The notes: a model not told the origin generated them from the letters alone. DNA of 64,000 nt from Prevotellaceae bacterium (GCA_028723525.1 JAQYET010000076.1:1-64000); one strand, 5' to 3'. Numbered from the stretch's first letter, positions 8,274-17,311 are shown. Translations and numbers: made by a program.

Positions 8274-9611
8274 CTACTGCTTATTTTGTTTGAGGAAATA
8301 GGTCAGGTCTTTCCAGCCTCCCATGAACACCTTTGTCTGCCTTACGAAGATGTGCCTGTATGCCGGTATGAACGCATCAGAGAGATAACCTGCCGCGAGA
8401 TTGCTGAGAATGGCGATTACGGCAGCGGCAAGAATGCCGTAGTGAGGCAGAAGAATTAAGTTCAATGAGACGCAGATGATGCACCCGGTGATGTCTCGCA
8501 GTATCGCCCATTTCTGCAAACCTTCAATTATAAGCATCTTGCCGGCAGAACTCGACAGTGCCACCGTGACACTCTTGAAGGCGAGAACGGCAAGCACGGG
8601 AGTGGCTTCGATGTACTGCTGACCGAACAACAGCAGTAGAATCCACTTGGATGCGGCGGATGTGATAAGTGCTATGAGGAACGTTGACCAAAAGGATATG
8701 TTGATGAAACGCTGTGCCTGACTGCGGTATTCTTCCTCCGACTTCTCCCTCGTGGATACAAGAACAGGGGTGAGGGTGTCGCTGAGAACGAAAGGGATGT
8801 AGATTATTATATCGACAATGCGTGCTGCCACGGAGAAGAGTCCCACCGCACTGTTGTTGAGGATTTGACCTATCATCACTTGGTCTATGCGTTGATAGAT
8901 GACCACTGCGGCACTGGTGAGCATCAGAGGGAACGACTCCTTGAGCAGGAAGACTGCGGTTTTTATGTCGAATGTCCATGCTCCGGGACTTCCGATCTTC
9001 TTGATATAAGACATCAGATAGCCGCCGGCAACGAGCAAAGTGTCGAAAGTGGTGGCAGCGATGAACCATGTAAGTCCGGCGTCGAAGATGATGAGAAGAA
9101 CCTTTATCAATGCACCTATACCGACCCTCGCCATCTCCGACTTCACAATGTATTCGTTATCGACGATTGCCATGAAGTAGTTTCGTATCACGCTGAAACA
9201 GTTTGCCATCATGGACAGTGAGTAGAGGGCAACCATGCAGGTGGTGAAACGGTCGGCTTCGAGGAATAAGGATGTCCCGACACATAGTATAAAGACGGCT
9301 GCTGCCAATGCAAGTTTTGTGTAGAAAGCCGTCCCTACATAACGGTTGTATTCCTCCTTGTTGCGTGCTTCTTCGCGTATCTCAATGCTGTCGAGACCGA
9401 AACTTGCCAAAATCTGGAACAGCATGACGTAACTGATGACATAGTTCATGAGTCCGAACTGTTCGGGTCCTAAGTATCTCGTCACCAAGATACCCACGAA
9501 TAACGACCCTAACAGATTGACCAACTTCCCCGACAACGACCAGAAAAGGTTTGAATATATCTTCTGTCTATAGGCTGAACTTACATATTTCTCTAAAATT
9601 TTTTTTAGCAT
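8274..9611 (-). CDS. Wzx-type polysaccharide flippase (MATE/MVF superfamily)
   Basis: A 445-residue membrane protein with about 12-14 hydrophobic segments. The N-terminal NLFWSLSGKLVNLLGSLFVGILVTRYLGPEQFG stretch (split in two motifs around Gly-rich turns) is typical of the polysaccharide biosynthesis/Wzx family that flips lipid-linked repeat units across the inner membrane. I chose the ATG at 9611 (MLKKILEKYVSS); an in-frame TTG at 9647 would overlap the wzz stop and add 12 unlikely residues. It follows the chain-length regulator and precedes the polymerase, the expected Wzx/Wzy order. Confidence 0.88.
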   Translation of the reverse strand: MLKKILEKYVSSAYRQKIYSNLFWSLSGKLVNLLGSLFVGILVTRYLGPEQFGLMNYVISYVMLFQILASFGLDSIEIREEARNKEEYNRYVGTAFYTKLALAAAVFILCVGTSLFLEADRFTTCMVALYSLSMMANCFSVIRNYFMAIVDNEYIVKSEMARVGIGALIKVLLIIFDAGLTWFIAATTFDTLLVAGGYLMSYIKKIGSPGAWTFDIKTAVFLLKESFPLMLTSAAVVIYQRIDQVMIGQILNNSAVGLFSVAARIVDIIIYIPFVLSDTLTPVLVSTREKSEEEYRSQAQRFINISFWSTFLIALITSAASKWILLLLFGQQYIEATPVLAVLAFKSVTVALSSSAGKMLIIEGLQKWAILRDITGCIICVSLNLILLPHYGILAAAVIAILSNLAAGYLSDAFIPAYRHIFVRQTKVFMGGWKDLTYFLKQNKQ

Positions 9612-9643
9612 AGACCGACAATACAAAGCCGTTTTTAGGTGTA

Positions 9644-10702
9644 TCAACTCTTGAATTGAGCGACAATGTCATCTTTTATGCAGTGCAGAACGAGGATTAT
9701 GAACGCGAAGAACATCATGCCGAGCACGAACACCATGCGCTTAGGACCTGAAGCCTTGTAGGGCACTGCCGCCCCCTGTATCATCGTGAATGCCGGCGTG
9801 TTTTCCTGTAGTTTCGCAAGCGACGCCTGATACTGGGTGTTCATGGCAGTATAGGTGTTGAACTTCAACTGCATGTCGTTCTCCAAGTCGGTCTGCTTTG
9901 CCCTGAAACTGGCGAGCACAACGTCGGTGTTGGCATCGGCATAACCGCCGTAAAGTTGGCGGGCTTTCTCGTAGTTGGCTTTTGCATCAGCCGTAAGCTT
10001 CTTGTAGTGCATCACATCTATGCGCGCCTTGCTCGTGCGATATTCCGTGATACATCCCTGCAGGTATGACCTTACGGAGTCTGCCAGTGTCTTGCATATC
10101 AGTGGGTCTTGCGCCGTTGTGGTGATAGTAATCACTCCGGTCTTCTTGTCAATCATTATGTTGACGCTCTTTCTCACGGCATCAACTATCTTTTCGTCGT
10201 TGCGTGAGAGGTAATATGGGTTTTTATCGTTGCCCTTTCCGCCCCCTTGTAAGGTGTCTTTTGGGGCGAAAAGGCGTGTTATGCCACCCAATATTCCGCC
10301 CCACCACGGCTGTTTCTGACGGTTTTTCAGATAGTCGTAGTAGGTGGTTTCTATCTCGCCATCGGTACTTTTGACGTTTATGCTGAAAAGGTCGAATACG
10401 AACTTGTTGTCTTGTATGAGTTCAGGATAGAGCAGGGGAGTGATGGCATCATTGTTCTGCATGTTGCCGAGGTTGATGCCGAAGGTGGAGGCAAGGGAAC
10501 TTAGCGACCCTCCTGCCATTGGATTTGATATTTCGGGTGCCATTTTCGTCTGCGTGGTATAGGTTCGCGGAATACACAGTATGTATGCCACCGACAGTAC
10601 GAAAACCACCGGAATGACTTTGAAGAACAGTTTCTTCTTATGCCATACCCTTGTTATGATGGTCTTGAAGTCTATTGCGTTCAATCTGTTTTTATCTTCC
10701 AT
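9644..10702 (-). CDS. Wzz-type chain-length determinant protein
   Basis: A 352-residue inner-membrane protein with a Wzz topology: short cytoplasmic N-terminus, first membrane helix about 27-45 (VIPVVFVLSVAYILCI), a long periplasmic coiled-coil region, and a second helix near the C-terminus (VFVLGMMFFAFIILVLH). Wzz proteins set the length of the polymer made by Wzy. There is no C-terminal BY-kinase domain and no separate kinase gene in this locus, so the protein resembles O-antigen-type Wzz or Bacteroidota Wzz proteins rather than a full Wzc. It follows the SLBB protein gene by 34 bases. Confidence 0.88.
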   Translation of the reverse strand: MEDKNRLNAIDFKTIITRVWHKKKLFFKVIPVVFVLSVAYILCIPRTYTTQTKMAPEISNPMAGGSLSSLASTFGINLGNMQNNDAITPLLYPELIQDNKFVFDLFSINVKSTDGEIETTYYDYLKNRQKQPWWGGILGGITRLFAPKDTLQGGGKGNDKNPYYLSRNDEKIVDAVRKSVNIMIDKKTGVITITTTAQDPLICKTLADSVRSYLQGCITEYRTSKARIDVMHYKKLTADAKANYEKARQLYGGYADANTDVVLASFRAKQTDLENDMQLKFNTYTAMNTQYQASLAKLQENTPAFTMIQGAAVPYKASGPKRMVFVLGMMFFAFIILVLHCIKDDIVAQFKS

Positions 10703-10736
10703 GTCAAGTTGTTTTCAGGGTGTTAAGACCGCGTTC

Positions 10737-13259
10737 CTACTTAATGATGTTTGCCAATGTGGCTATTATGGTTGCGAATGATGCCACGCTCGATGCTATC
10801 GAAAGGGTTTGCGAGAGCGCACGCGGGTCGCGTGGAGCCTTGCTTGGCACGAAAATCTCGCATCCCGGTTCTGGTTTCGCGTTGTGAGCCACTCGCGCCA
10901 CCTTGCCGTTCATATATATAATGAAGGTGTGTCTCTTCTTTGCGCGGTTGCCCCAGCCACCGGCTTGGTCGATGTAATAGCCCGCACGTTTTCCTTTCTG
11001 ATAACCCACGGTGTTGGGATACATCACGTCGCCGCTCACCTTTACCGTGCTTGTGTATTGCGGAACGATAAGTCGGTCGCCTTCACGGAGCACGATGTCT
11101 TCGTCGCTACCGGGCTCTGCCAAAGCCTTATCAAGCTCAATACCAACATAATATACGTCTCCGATGTCTATCTTGTTGACGTTGATAGAGTCTTTGTCGT
11201 TGGAGTTTGACTTTGCCATATTAAGCAAAGTCTCGGTGCGCATGCGCTCTTCGGGAGTAAACCTTCGTTCGAGTCGCGCTCCCTTTGTGTATGCACGGTC
11301 GTTCACTCCGCCGGCTGCCTTGATTACGTCGCTAAGCCTTTGGTTCTTTCTTTCAAGCGTATAGGTGCCTCCGAACATCACTTCGCCTTCCACGATAACG
11401 TTCTGTTGCTTGTAAAATCCCGGGCTCTTGCGGACATATACTTCGTCGAACGGCATCAGCGTGAAGCCCGGTTCGCCGTCGATTACAAATCCGTCTTTCA
11501 GTGCGAAACTGTATGTGCGTGCAATGATAGAGTCGGTTTGGAACGCTTTCGGGTCGCTGACACGCCGTGCCACATCCACTTTCACCGTCGAGGCGGTCTG
11601 CTTCAGTCCTCCGGCTTGCAGCACGAAGTCTTCAAGAGTCTCGTTATCAGCATATTTATATACTCCGGGATATTGCACTTCACCGTGTATTGTTATCGTC
11701 TGTTCCTCCATCATCTCCTGTTTGGTTGGTACGAACAGCACATCGTTTGGCTTCAATGCGATGTCGGGCGCGGTGCCTTTCATTATTACGTCGATGTCAA
11801 CGGGGATTACCTGCAGAGTGCGGTCTTCCTTCATTCGGTGCATCACGGCATGCGCGGTGAAGGCCTCCTCGGTCACACCCTCGCACGATGCGAGAAGTTC
11901 GCGCACCGTGGTGATGTTGCCGCCTACCTGATACATGCCCGGGCGGAACACCGCTCCTTTCACTTCTGCCATGTTGGAGAAGCGCGGAATTATGGAATCT
12001 ACGGTCACGGAATCTTCGTCGGCGAGGTGGAATGAACTCATATCGAACTCGTCAACGTTATACACCGAGTATTCGCGTCCGGTCTTTCTGACGAGTCTTA
12101 CCGACTTGGTGTAGGCATCGCCGGTGAACCCTCCGGAGTATTTCAGCAATGTTCCCACGCTCTCGTTGCGGCGCATCTCATAGTACATCGGGCGTTTCAC
12201 CTTTCCTGTTATGTTCACAAGACAGTCGTAAGGACCCACCACAATGACGTCGTTGTCGGCAAGACGCACGTTGCCTGAGAGTTTTCCGTTAAGTATATAG
12301 TCGTATATATCGACCGTGGAAACGAGTTTGTTATTGCGATAGACCTTGATGTTTCGCATTGTTCCGAGGTCGTTTACACCGCCTGCCATATACAATGCGT
12401 GGAATACGGTTGCGAAAGCCGACAGCGTGTAGGTGCCCGGTGCTTTCACTTCTCCCATGACGTTGATCATGATTGTGCGTGTCTGTCCCACCGTGAGGCG
12501 TATCTGACTGCTGCTATAGCGCGCCCCGAGCGTGGAACGCAGTTTCGAATTGGCTTGCTCTACGGTCAGCCCCGACACTTGAACAGGACCGAAACCCTCT
12601 ATCGTAACGTTTCCGTCCGGGCTCACCGTGCTATCTATCGTTCGTTGCGATGCACCGTAGATGTCGATGAACACTGCATCGCCGGGACCTAATCTGTAGT
12701 TCTGCGGTGTGGCAATGTTCATGTTCGGTTCGAAGGAAAGGTTCTTGTTGTTGAATATGTCGCGACCGAAAACCTTGCGTTTACCCTCTTCGGCGTACAG
12801 CATTTCAAGCGAGTCTGGCAGCATTGTGCCCAACCGGCTGTTGATTTCCATGAAGTCTTCGTCAGCCTCATCGTATGTATGGCGTGCTTCGCGCACATTT
12901 TGGACCCTCTGCGACGAATTGCGCTGTGCCTTCGTTCGCTGGTCTTCCATTTCCCGTTTGGTCTGTTCCTTCTTGTTACCGTTGTTGTTGCGCAGGCGGG
13001 ATTGTGGCGCCTGGGGGTCATCCACAGTGCCTAATCCCTGCTTGTTTTTCATTCGGTCGTATGTGTTTTTCACGCGGCGTATCTGGTTGATGTCAACTCC
13101 ACGCTGCATGAGTTTTGTCACAATCTGTTGCTGTGAGGTGCCTTTTTCATACTCCCTTGCGGCAAACTGCATCACCTGTTCGTCGGTCATGGTAGATTGG
13201 GCAAATGTTCCCAGCGAACACAAGCCCAGCAGGAATGTTATTATAAATAATCTTCTCAT
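10737..13259 (-). CDS. large SLBB-domain polysaccharide export protein (Wza-like)
   Basis: An 840-residue secreted protein, more than twice the length of E. coli Wza (about 380). ATG at 13259 gives a signal peptide MRRLFIITFLLGLCSLGTFAQ; a longer frame to 13343 has no signal and overlaps the previous gene. A charged, Gln/Arg-rich region (about 60-140) precedes the poly_export domain, which begins at YRLGPGDAVFIDIYGAS (188 onward), followed by several SLBB units (VMGEVKAPGTYTL, VTGKVKRPMYYEM, VKGAVFRPGMYQV, IHGEVQYPGVYKY, VEGEVMFGGTYTL, VSGDVMYPNTVGY). By family it forms the outer-membrane export channel. No lipobox is apparent. Confidence 0.9.
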   Translation of the reverse strand: MRRLFIITFLLGLCSLGTFAQSTMTDEQVMQFAAREYEKGTSQQQIVTKLMQRGVDINQIRRVKNTYDRMKNKQGLGTVDDPQAPQSRLRNNNGNKKEQTKREMEDQRTKAQRNSSQRVQNVREARHTYDEADEDFMEINSRLGTMLPDSLEMLYAEEGKRKVFGRDIFNNKNLSFEPNMNIATPQNYRLGPGDAVFIDIYGASQRTIDSTVSPDGNVTIEGFGPVQVSGLTVEQANSKLRSTLGARYSSSQIRLTVGQTRTIMINVMGEVKAPGTYTLSAFATVFHALYMAGGVNDLGTMRNIKVYRNNKLVSTVDIYDYILNGKLSGNVRLADNDVIVVGPYDCLVNITGKVKRPMYYEMRRNESVGTLLKYSGGFTGDAYTKSVRLVRKTGREYSVYNVDEFDMSSFHLADEDSVTVDSIIPRFSNMAEVKGAVFRPGMYQVGGNITTVRELLASCEGVTEEAFTAHAVMHRMKEDRTLQVIPVDIDVIMKGTAPDIALKPNDVLFVPTKQEMMEEQTITIHGEVQYPGVYKYADNETLEDFVLQAGGLKQTASTVKVDVARRVSDPKAFQTDSIIARTYSFALKDGFVIDGEPGFTLMPFDEVYVRKSPGFYKQQNVIVEGEVMFGGTYTLERKNQRLSDVIKAAGGVNDRAYTKGARLERRFTPEERMRTETLLNMAKSNSNDKDSINVNKIDIGDVYYVGIELDKALAEPGSDEDIVLREGDRLIVPQYTSTVKVSGDVMYPNTVGYQKGKRAGYYIDQAGGWGNRAKKRHTFIIYMNGKVARVAHNAKPEPGCEIFVPSKAPRDPRALSQTLSIASSVASFATIIATLANIIK

Positions 13260-13320
13260 ATTCTTTTTATCGTATTTAAACGGATGCCGGTATTCCCGGC
13301 TGTCTACAAATCCTAATTTC

Positions 13321-13956
13321 TCAGAACTTTTTCCCGCACACAATGCTCACCACTGTGTTTGTCATTATCTTCAAATCGCCCGTCAACGAGCGCGTCTCAA
13401 GATAATTTATGTCCATCTCAAGACGCTTTATCATCTTCTCGATGGTGTCTGTATATCCATTGTAGAGCGTCGCCTCCGACGTGAGTCCCGGTCGTATCTC
13501 GTAGATTATCGGGTAGCGTTTGTCATACTCCATTATCTTATCTATGAAGAATTTCCTTTCCGGACGTGGACCGACCACCGACATATCCCCGCGCAGCACG
13601 TTCCACAACTGCGGCAGTTCGTCAAGATGATGCGAGCGCAGGAAGCGTTCAAGTCCCGTCGATGCCACTCCTTCTGCGTGAGGCACAAGCTGCGGACCGT
13701 CTTTCTCATTGTCCTTACTCATCGTTCGGAACTTGTATATCGTGAATGGTTTCCCACCCTTGCCGATGCGTTCTTGGCAGAATATGGCAGGACCGTTGCG
13801 CTGCATCTTCAGCAGTATCGCGAATACCAGCATCAAGGGCGACAGCAACACCAATGCCAAAGCAGCCCCAACAACGTCGAAAAGCCTTTTTACGGCTCTT
13901 TGCAGGGTGTTCATGGCATCGTGGCTACTTTGCAAGTCGGTATCGTTTTGTTCCAT
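13321..13956 (-). CDS. initiating sugar-1-phosphate transferase (PglC/WcaJ type)
   Basis: A 211-residue polyprenyl-phosphate sugar phosphotransferase, the likely first enzyme of the pathway. One membrane segment (about 24-48) is followed by the catalytic domain with YKFRTM (74-79), DELPQLWN (112-119) and VVGPRPE (127-133), all signature blocks of the bacterial sugar transferase family. It puts the first sugar phosphate on undecaprenyl phosphate at the inner membrane. The length is that of the short PglC-type enzymes, lacking the N-terminal multi-span domain of WbaP/WcaJ. First gene of the seven-gene operon that runs to 4837; a TAACTTTG box lies upstream. Confidence 0.93.
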   Translation of the reverse strand: MEQNDTDLQSSHDAMNTLQRAVKRLFDVVGAALALVLLSPLMLVFAILLKMQRNGPAIFCQERIGKGGKPFTIYKFRTMSKDNEKDGPQLVPHAEGVASTGLERFLRSHHLDELPQLWNVLRGDMSVVGPRPERKFFIDKIMEYDKRYPIIYEIRPGLTSEATLYNGYTDTIEKMIKRLEMDINYLETRSLTGDLKIMTNTVVSIVCGKKF

Positions 13957-14014
13957 CTGCTTAGGAATTCTACATCTTTATGTACTATATAACATATTTT
14001 TTCACGAAATGTTG

Positions 14015-14022
14015 CAAAGTTA
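14015..14022 (-). promoter_or_regulatory. -7 box for the polysaccharide operon
   Basis: TAACTTTG on the minus strand, 58 bases before the sugar transferase ATG. No TTTG at the usual 19-21 bases further upstream. The 13957-14092 stretch is otherwise AT-rich with no gene. Confidence 0.5.
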
Positions 14023-14092
14023 CATATATTTTTTTTCATATTCCGTGGCAGATGCAATAAAACTGCATTATGTTATATTTTTTGATATAAAA

Positions 14093-14124
14093 TTTGCCGG
14101 TTCGAATAAAAATGGCTAACTTTG
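14093..14124 (+). promoter_or_regulatory. promoter for ssrA
   Basis: TTTG (14093-14096), 20 bases, TAACTTTG (14117-14124): a full match to the Bacteroidota consensus. The tmRNA 5' end at 14163 is 38 bases downstream, so a short precursor leader is expected. Confidence 0.8.
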
Positions 14125-14162
14125 CAACCCATATATACTATAATGTATGTGCCAAACATGCC

Positions 14163-14560
14163 GGGGTTGACTGGATTTGACAGCAGGCCGGAATGGTACG
14201 TAAGCACGCGGAGCGTTGGCTGTTGGCTCCTAAATCCCAATGGTCGTCAAATTTATCTGGCAACAACAATTATGCTCTCGCTGCCTAAACGAAGTACAGT
14301 AGTTTACCGGCTTTATTCCGCTACAAGGTTAGTGGAACGAGACATCGCTCAAAAGCCGTAGTCCCGAGGCTCTTTGATATAGCGGTGCAGCAAAATCGGG
14401 AATAGCCCGGTAATGCCTCGATTGCTGGGTGAAGTTAAGAGGATAAGGCAGTGGTTGGTGGTTCGGGTCTTGCCATTGCTCGAAAATCAAGACCGAAATA
14501 AGCGTGTAGAAAGCGTATGGTTTCCCTGTTTGGACGCGGGTTCGACTCCCGCCAGCTCCA
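14163..14560 (+). ncRNA. ssrA: transfer-messenger RNA (tmRNA)
   Basis: The RNA rescues stalled ribosomes and tags the nascent chain. The 5' end GGGGTTGACTGGATTTGACA and the 3' T-arm ending CGGGTTCGACTCCCGCCAGC fold together as the tRNA-like part: GGGGTTG pairs with CAGCTCC, followed by discriminator A at 14560. The bases after it are CCC, so the terminal CCA is not fully encoded. The tag reading frame at 14259-14288 reads GNNNYALAA and stop, so the full tag would be A-GNNNYALAA, of the ...NYALAA type known in Bacteroidota. The pseudoknot region follows. A hairpin terminator lies at 14609-14641. Confidence 0.95.
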
Positions 14561-14608
14561 CCCAAAGCGTGCTCCCGCAAGGTTTCAGAGCCGCTGTTGA
14601 GGCAATAT

Positions 14609-14641
14609 AAAGCCGCCTGTACTTTACGTGCCGGCGGCTTT
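14609..14641 (+). terminator. terminator after ssrA
   Basis: AAAGCCGCC (14609-14617) pairs with GGCGGCTTT (14633-14641) around a 15-base loop, followed by a moderately T-rich stretch. Confidence 0.7.
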
Positions 14642-14704
14642 AATGTTATTATAAAGTTTTTTATATCTTACATTCTCCTTGCTTCAATCTTTCCACAGAT
14701 GATG

Positions 14705-14742
14705 AGAAAAGCGGAAGTCCTTTGTCTGAAGGATTTCCGCTT
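14705..14742 (-). terminator. terminator after tRNA-His
   Basis: Arms 14709-14722 and 14729-14742 pair over 14 bp with one G-U and a 6-base loop. Read on the minus strand the hairpin directly follows the tRNA and is trailed by TTTTC. Confidence 0.8.
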
Positions 14743-14750
14743 GCTCTTTG

Positions 14751-14828
14751 TGGGGTGCCCGATGGGACTCGAACCCATGACATTCAGAACCACAATCTGA
14801 CGCTCTAACCAACTGAACTACGGGCACC
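14751..14828 (-). tRNA. tRNA-His (GTG anticodon)
   Basis: On the minus strand a complete cloverleaf: acceptor GTGCCCG with CGGGCAC, D-arm with AGTTGGTTAGAG, anticodon loop TTGTGGT (anticodon GTG), T-arm GGGTTCGAGTCCC. The body is 14755-14827. Position 14828 provides the encoded G(-1) and 14754 gives discriminator C73, the identity pair of bacterial tRNA-His; CCA is encoded at 14751-14753. Confidence 0.97.
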
Positions 14829-14858
14829 GTGTTCTCGGTTGCTTTATTAAAGCGCGTG

Positions 14859-14890
14859 CAAAGGTACGGTTATTATTTTATATCTCCAAA
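14859..14890 (-). promoter_or_regulatory. promoter for tRNA-His
   Basis: On the minus strand TTTG (14887-14890), 20 bases, TACCTTTG (14859-14866). It lies 30 bases before the tRNA. Confidence 0.8.
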
Positions 14891-14911
14891 TATATGGTGC
14901 GTTTTTTTCTT

Positions 14912-16252
14912 TCAATCGTCACTTTTTTCCTGTTTTTCTTGCGGATTTTCTTCCTGCCTTTCTTCCAAATGAGTGTTGTCGTCGGGGTAGGCATTGTCTG
15001 CCGGGAGTTGCTCGATGATGTCGGTGTCATCTGTGCCTGCAACAGGATTTTTTGGGTTTTGGCGCGCTCCGAGTTTCATTAGTTTCATCGATGTCGTTAT
15101 GATGCTCTGCCCGCCGGGCGTGAGTTTCTTCTCCCCTTCCTCGTAAACTTTCTGTAGTCGGGTAATCTGTTTCCCCATTTCCTCGTAGCTTTTCATGAAC
15201 TTACCCACGCGGTCGAGCATCTCCTCTGCCAGCCGATACACCTTCTCATGGTTCTCTGCCTGCACAATCTGTGTCCAAGTGAGGTTGATGATGCGCAGGG
15301 CGGCGAAGAGCGTCTGCTCGTCTGCGATGAACACATTGCTCTCCATTGCCTTGCGCCACAGGTCGGGCTGCGCCTTGAGAGCTGTCCACAGCGCGCCGGT
15401 GTTAGGCATGAACATTATCACGTAGTCCATTTTCACCTTCGGGGGCTGTATGTATGAGGAGTAGTCTTTGTCTGACAGTTCCTTCACGTGCCGGCGTATG
15501 CTCTCCACATGAGCTTTCAGGTGACGTTGTCTCTCTTCCGGATTTTCGGCGTTGACATAATCGATGAAGCTCGACAGCGACACCTTGGAGTCGATTATCA
15601 GTTCGCGGTTTTTGTCGAGGTGCATTATGATGTCCGGTCGCAGGTTAGCCCCGTAGTCCGGTCTTATCACGTTGCCCCGTGCATCCCTCATCGTGGCTTG
15701 TGTCTCGTAGTGTATGCCACGGTGGAGTCCTTGCGACTCAAGCAGTTCGTCGAGCACCGCCTCTCCCCAGTCGCCCTGTAACTTAGTCTCATGCCTGAAT
15801 GCCCGTGTCAGTTCTTCGGTACTGCGCTGTGCCGCCTCGCTCTGCCTCATCATATTCTCTATGTTGGCACGCATCTCGCTTGTCATCGACGTCTGCCGCA
15901 GCGTGTTGTCGTTCAGAGCCTGCCGCATGTCGGAGATAGTCTTGCGCAGCGGGTCAACGATTTGTCCGATACTGTTGTTGCTCTGCTCTGCAAATTCCTG
16001 CTGACGTTGTTTCAGCATGTCGCTTGTGGCAGCCTGCATTTCAGCCTTCACCTTTTCTATCACCTCGTTAAACCGCACCTGTTGTTCGTTCATTGCTTCG
16101 CGGTGACGCTCGTCACTGTCATGTCGTGCCTGCTGCATCTGCTGCCTCAGCATCTCGGTCTCTGCCGTGAGAGCTCCGGTTTTCCCACGCCCGTAGAGCA
16201 TTCCGATGACGATGCCCACCGCGAGTCCCACCAGAACAAATAGTATTTCCAT
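14912..16252 (-). CDS. rmuC: DNA recombination protein RmuC
   Basis: A 446-residue protein starting MEILFVLVGLAVGIVIGML at 16252; the frame stays open to 17047 but the extension is antisense to trmO and lacks character. An N-terminal membrane helix (2-20) is followed by a long coiled coil (about 25-150) and the RmuC domain, beginning near KLQGDWGEAVLDELLESQG and containing the restriction-endonuclease-like core (RPDIIMHLDKNRELIIDSKVS). RmuC limits inversions and rearrangements in E. coli; its biochemical role is unclear. The acidic tail (last 40 residues, Glu/Asp/Gln-rich) is not part of the family core. A full promoter lies upstream at 16280-16310. Confidence 0.93.
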   Translation of the reverse strand: MEILFVLVGLAVGIVIGMLYGRGKTGALTAETEMLRQQMQQARHDSDERHREAMNEQQVRFNEVIEKVKAEMQAATSDMLKQRQQEFAEQSNNSIGQIVDPLRKTISDMRQALNDNTLRQTSMTSEMRANIENMMRQSEAAQRSTEELTRAFRHETKLQGDWGEAVLDELLESQGLHRGIHYETQATMRDARGNVIRPDYGANLRPDIIMHLDKNRELIIDSKVSLSSFIDYVNAENPEERQRHLKAHVESIRRHVKELSDKDYSSYIQPPKVKMDYVIMFMPNTGALWTALKAQPDLWRKAMESNVFIADEQTLFAALRIINLTWTQIVQAENHEKVYRLAEEMLDRVGKFMKSYEEMGKQITRLQKVYEEGEKKLTPGGQSIITTSMKLMKLGARQNPKNPVAGTDDTDIIEQLPADNAYPDDNTHLEERQEENPQEKQEKSDD

Positions 16253-16279
16253 AGCCTTTAATGTGTTTTTTAGTATCTG

Positions 16280-16310
16280 CAAAGATAGCGAATTATTTCC
16301 GAAAAAACAA
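16280..16310 (-). promoter_or_regulatory. promoter for rmuC
   Basis: On the minus strand TTG (16308-16310), 20 bases, TATCTTTG (16280-16287), 27 bases before the rmuC ATG. Confidence 0.7.
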
Positions 16311-16350
16311 CTTTCCCTGTCAAACACACAGCCTTTAGGATTTATTTTCT

Positions 16351-16358
16351 TATATTTG
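16351..16358 (+). promoter_or_regulatory. -7 box for trmO
   Basis: TATATTTG, 68 bases before the trmO ATG. No clear -33 element. Confidence 0.45.
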
Positions 16359-16426
16359 CAATCGGCATGGGGCGTGGTTCCCTTGTCAGAAATGAAGTTA
16401 ATGCTTTTCAATAATATCGTTTTAAA

Positions 16427-17083
16427 ATGGAACCTATAGCATATTTTCACTCGCCGTTCGGCAGTAAGTTCGGCATACCCCGGCAGAGCGGACTGGTAGA
16501 TGAACTGGTTGGCGAAATCGTTTTCGAGCCTAAGTTTCGCAATATCGATGCCGTGCGCGGTCTTGAAGAGTTCAGTCACCTGTGGATTATATGGCTCTTC
16601 TCTGCCAATCCGCAGCACGACGGCAGCCTCACCGTGCGCCCTCCTCGCCTTGGAGGGAACCGCCGTCTCGGAGTGTTTGCCACCCGGTCGCCTTTCCGAC
16701 CAAATCCCATCGGGCTCTCGTGCGTATATATAAATAAGGTGGAAATTGACGGAAAGCGAGGTCCGGTGATATCTGTGCGCGGCGCAGACCTGATGGACGG
16801 CACTCCGATACTCGACATAAAGCCGTATGTGAGGTATTGCGACAGCAAAGCGGATGCCCGCTCGGGGTTTGTGGACAGCACGGAGTGGGGTAAGATGCCG
16901 GTGGTAATCGGTGAGCAACTGCGGTCGCGACTCTCCGAAGAACAGCAGAAGGCTCTTGCAGGGGTGCTGGAACTCGACCCGCGACCGCGCGTTCAGAGCG
17001 ATGCGAAACGCGTGTATGGGATGACGTTTTATGGGATGGAAATACATTTTGAGGTGAAGGAGGGGACTATTTATGCCATCTGA
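16427..17083 (+). CDS. trmO: tRNA (N6-threonylcarbamoyladenosine37-N6)-methyltransferase TrmO
   Basis: A 218-residue protein of the TsaA/TrmO (UPF0066) family, which methylates t6A37 of some threonine tRNAs using S-adenosylmethionine. Signature blocks: GIPRQSGLVDE near 20-30, RGLEEFSHLWIIWLF, the RPPRLGGNRRLGVFATRSPFRPN region (split here by turns; Arg- and Pro-rich SAM site), IGLSCV and RGADLMDGTPILDIKPYV. The ATG at 16427 gives MEPIAYFHSPFGSKFG, the normal start for the family. It stands alone, divergent from rmuC. No terminator hairpin of note follows before the array at 17312. Confidence 0.93.
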   Translation: MEPIAYFHSPFGSKFGIPRQSGLVDELVGEIVFEPKFRNIDAVRGLEEFSHLWIIWLFSANPQHDGSLTVRPPRLGGNRRLGVFATRSPFRPNPIGLSCVYINKVEIDGKRGPVISVRGADLMDGTPILDIKPYVRYCDSKADARSGFVDSTEWGKMPVVIGEQLRSRLSEEQQKALAGVLELDPRPRVQSDAKRVYGMTFYGMEIHFEVKEGTIYAI

Positions 17084-17311
17084 CAGATTTTTTCAGACAT
17101 GAAGACATAATGTGTTTTGACATAAAGACAAAAGATGCCGGAAATTTGTGTTGCAGTAATTTCCATGCTATTTACGGAAACTTATTAAAAAAGTCTTACG
17201 TGCTTTGGCTGCGCATTGCCGTTATCAAAGAAACAGTTCTTTTAGCGTTAAGCCGCACCTACATTCCCATTGGCTGTCAATGGCTTGGAGAAAGCACACA
17301 TCAGATAAAAC
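17084..17311. other. intergenic region without a convincing gene
   Basis: The 704-bp gap 17084-17787 holds array copy 2, a triple repeat, a promoter and the leader of the next gene. In this first part I see only a 72-codon open frame (17110-17328, plus) that runs into the array and lacks protein-like character. Confidence 0.5.

Noticed and set aside
14597..14800. 67-codon open frame on the plus strand
   Set aside because: Runs across the ssrA terminator and into the tRNA-His gene in antisense.
16253..17047. N-terminal extension of rmuC
   Set aside because: The frame is open but antisense to trmO and crosses the rmuC promoter; RmuC family proteins start at the membrane helix.
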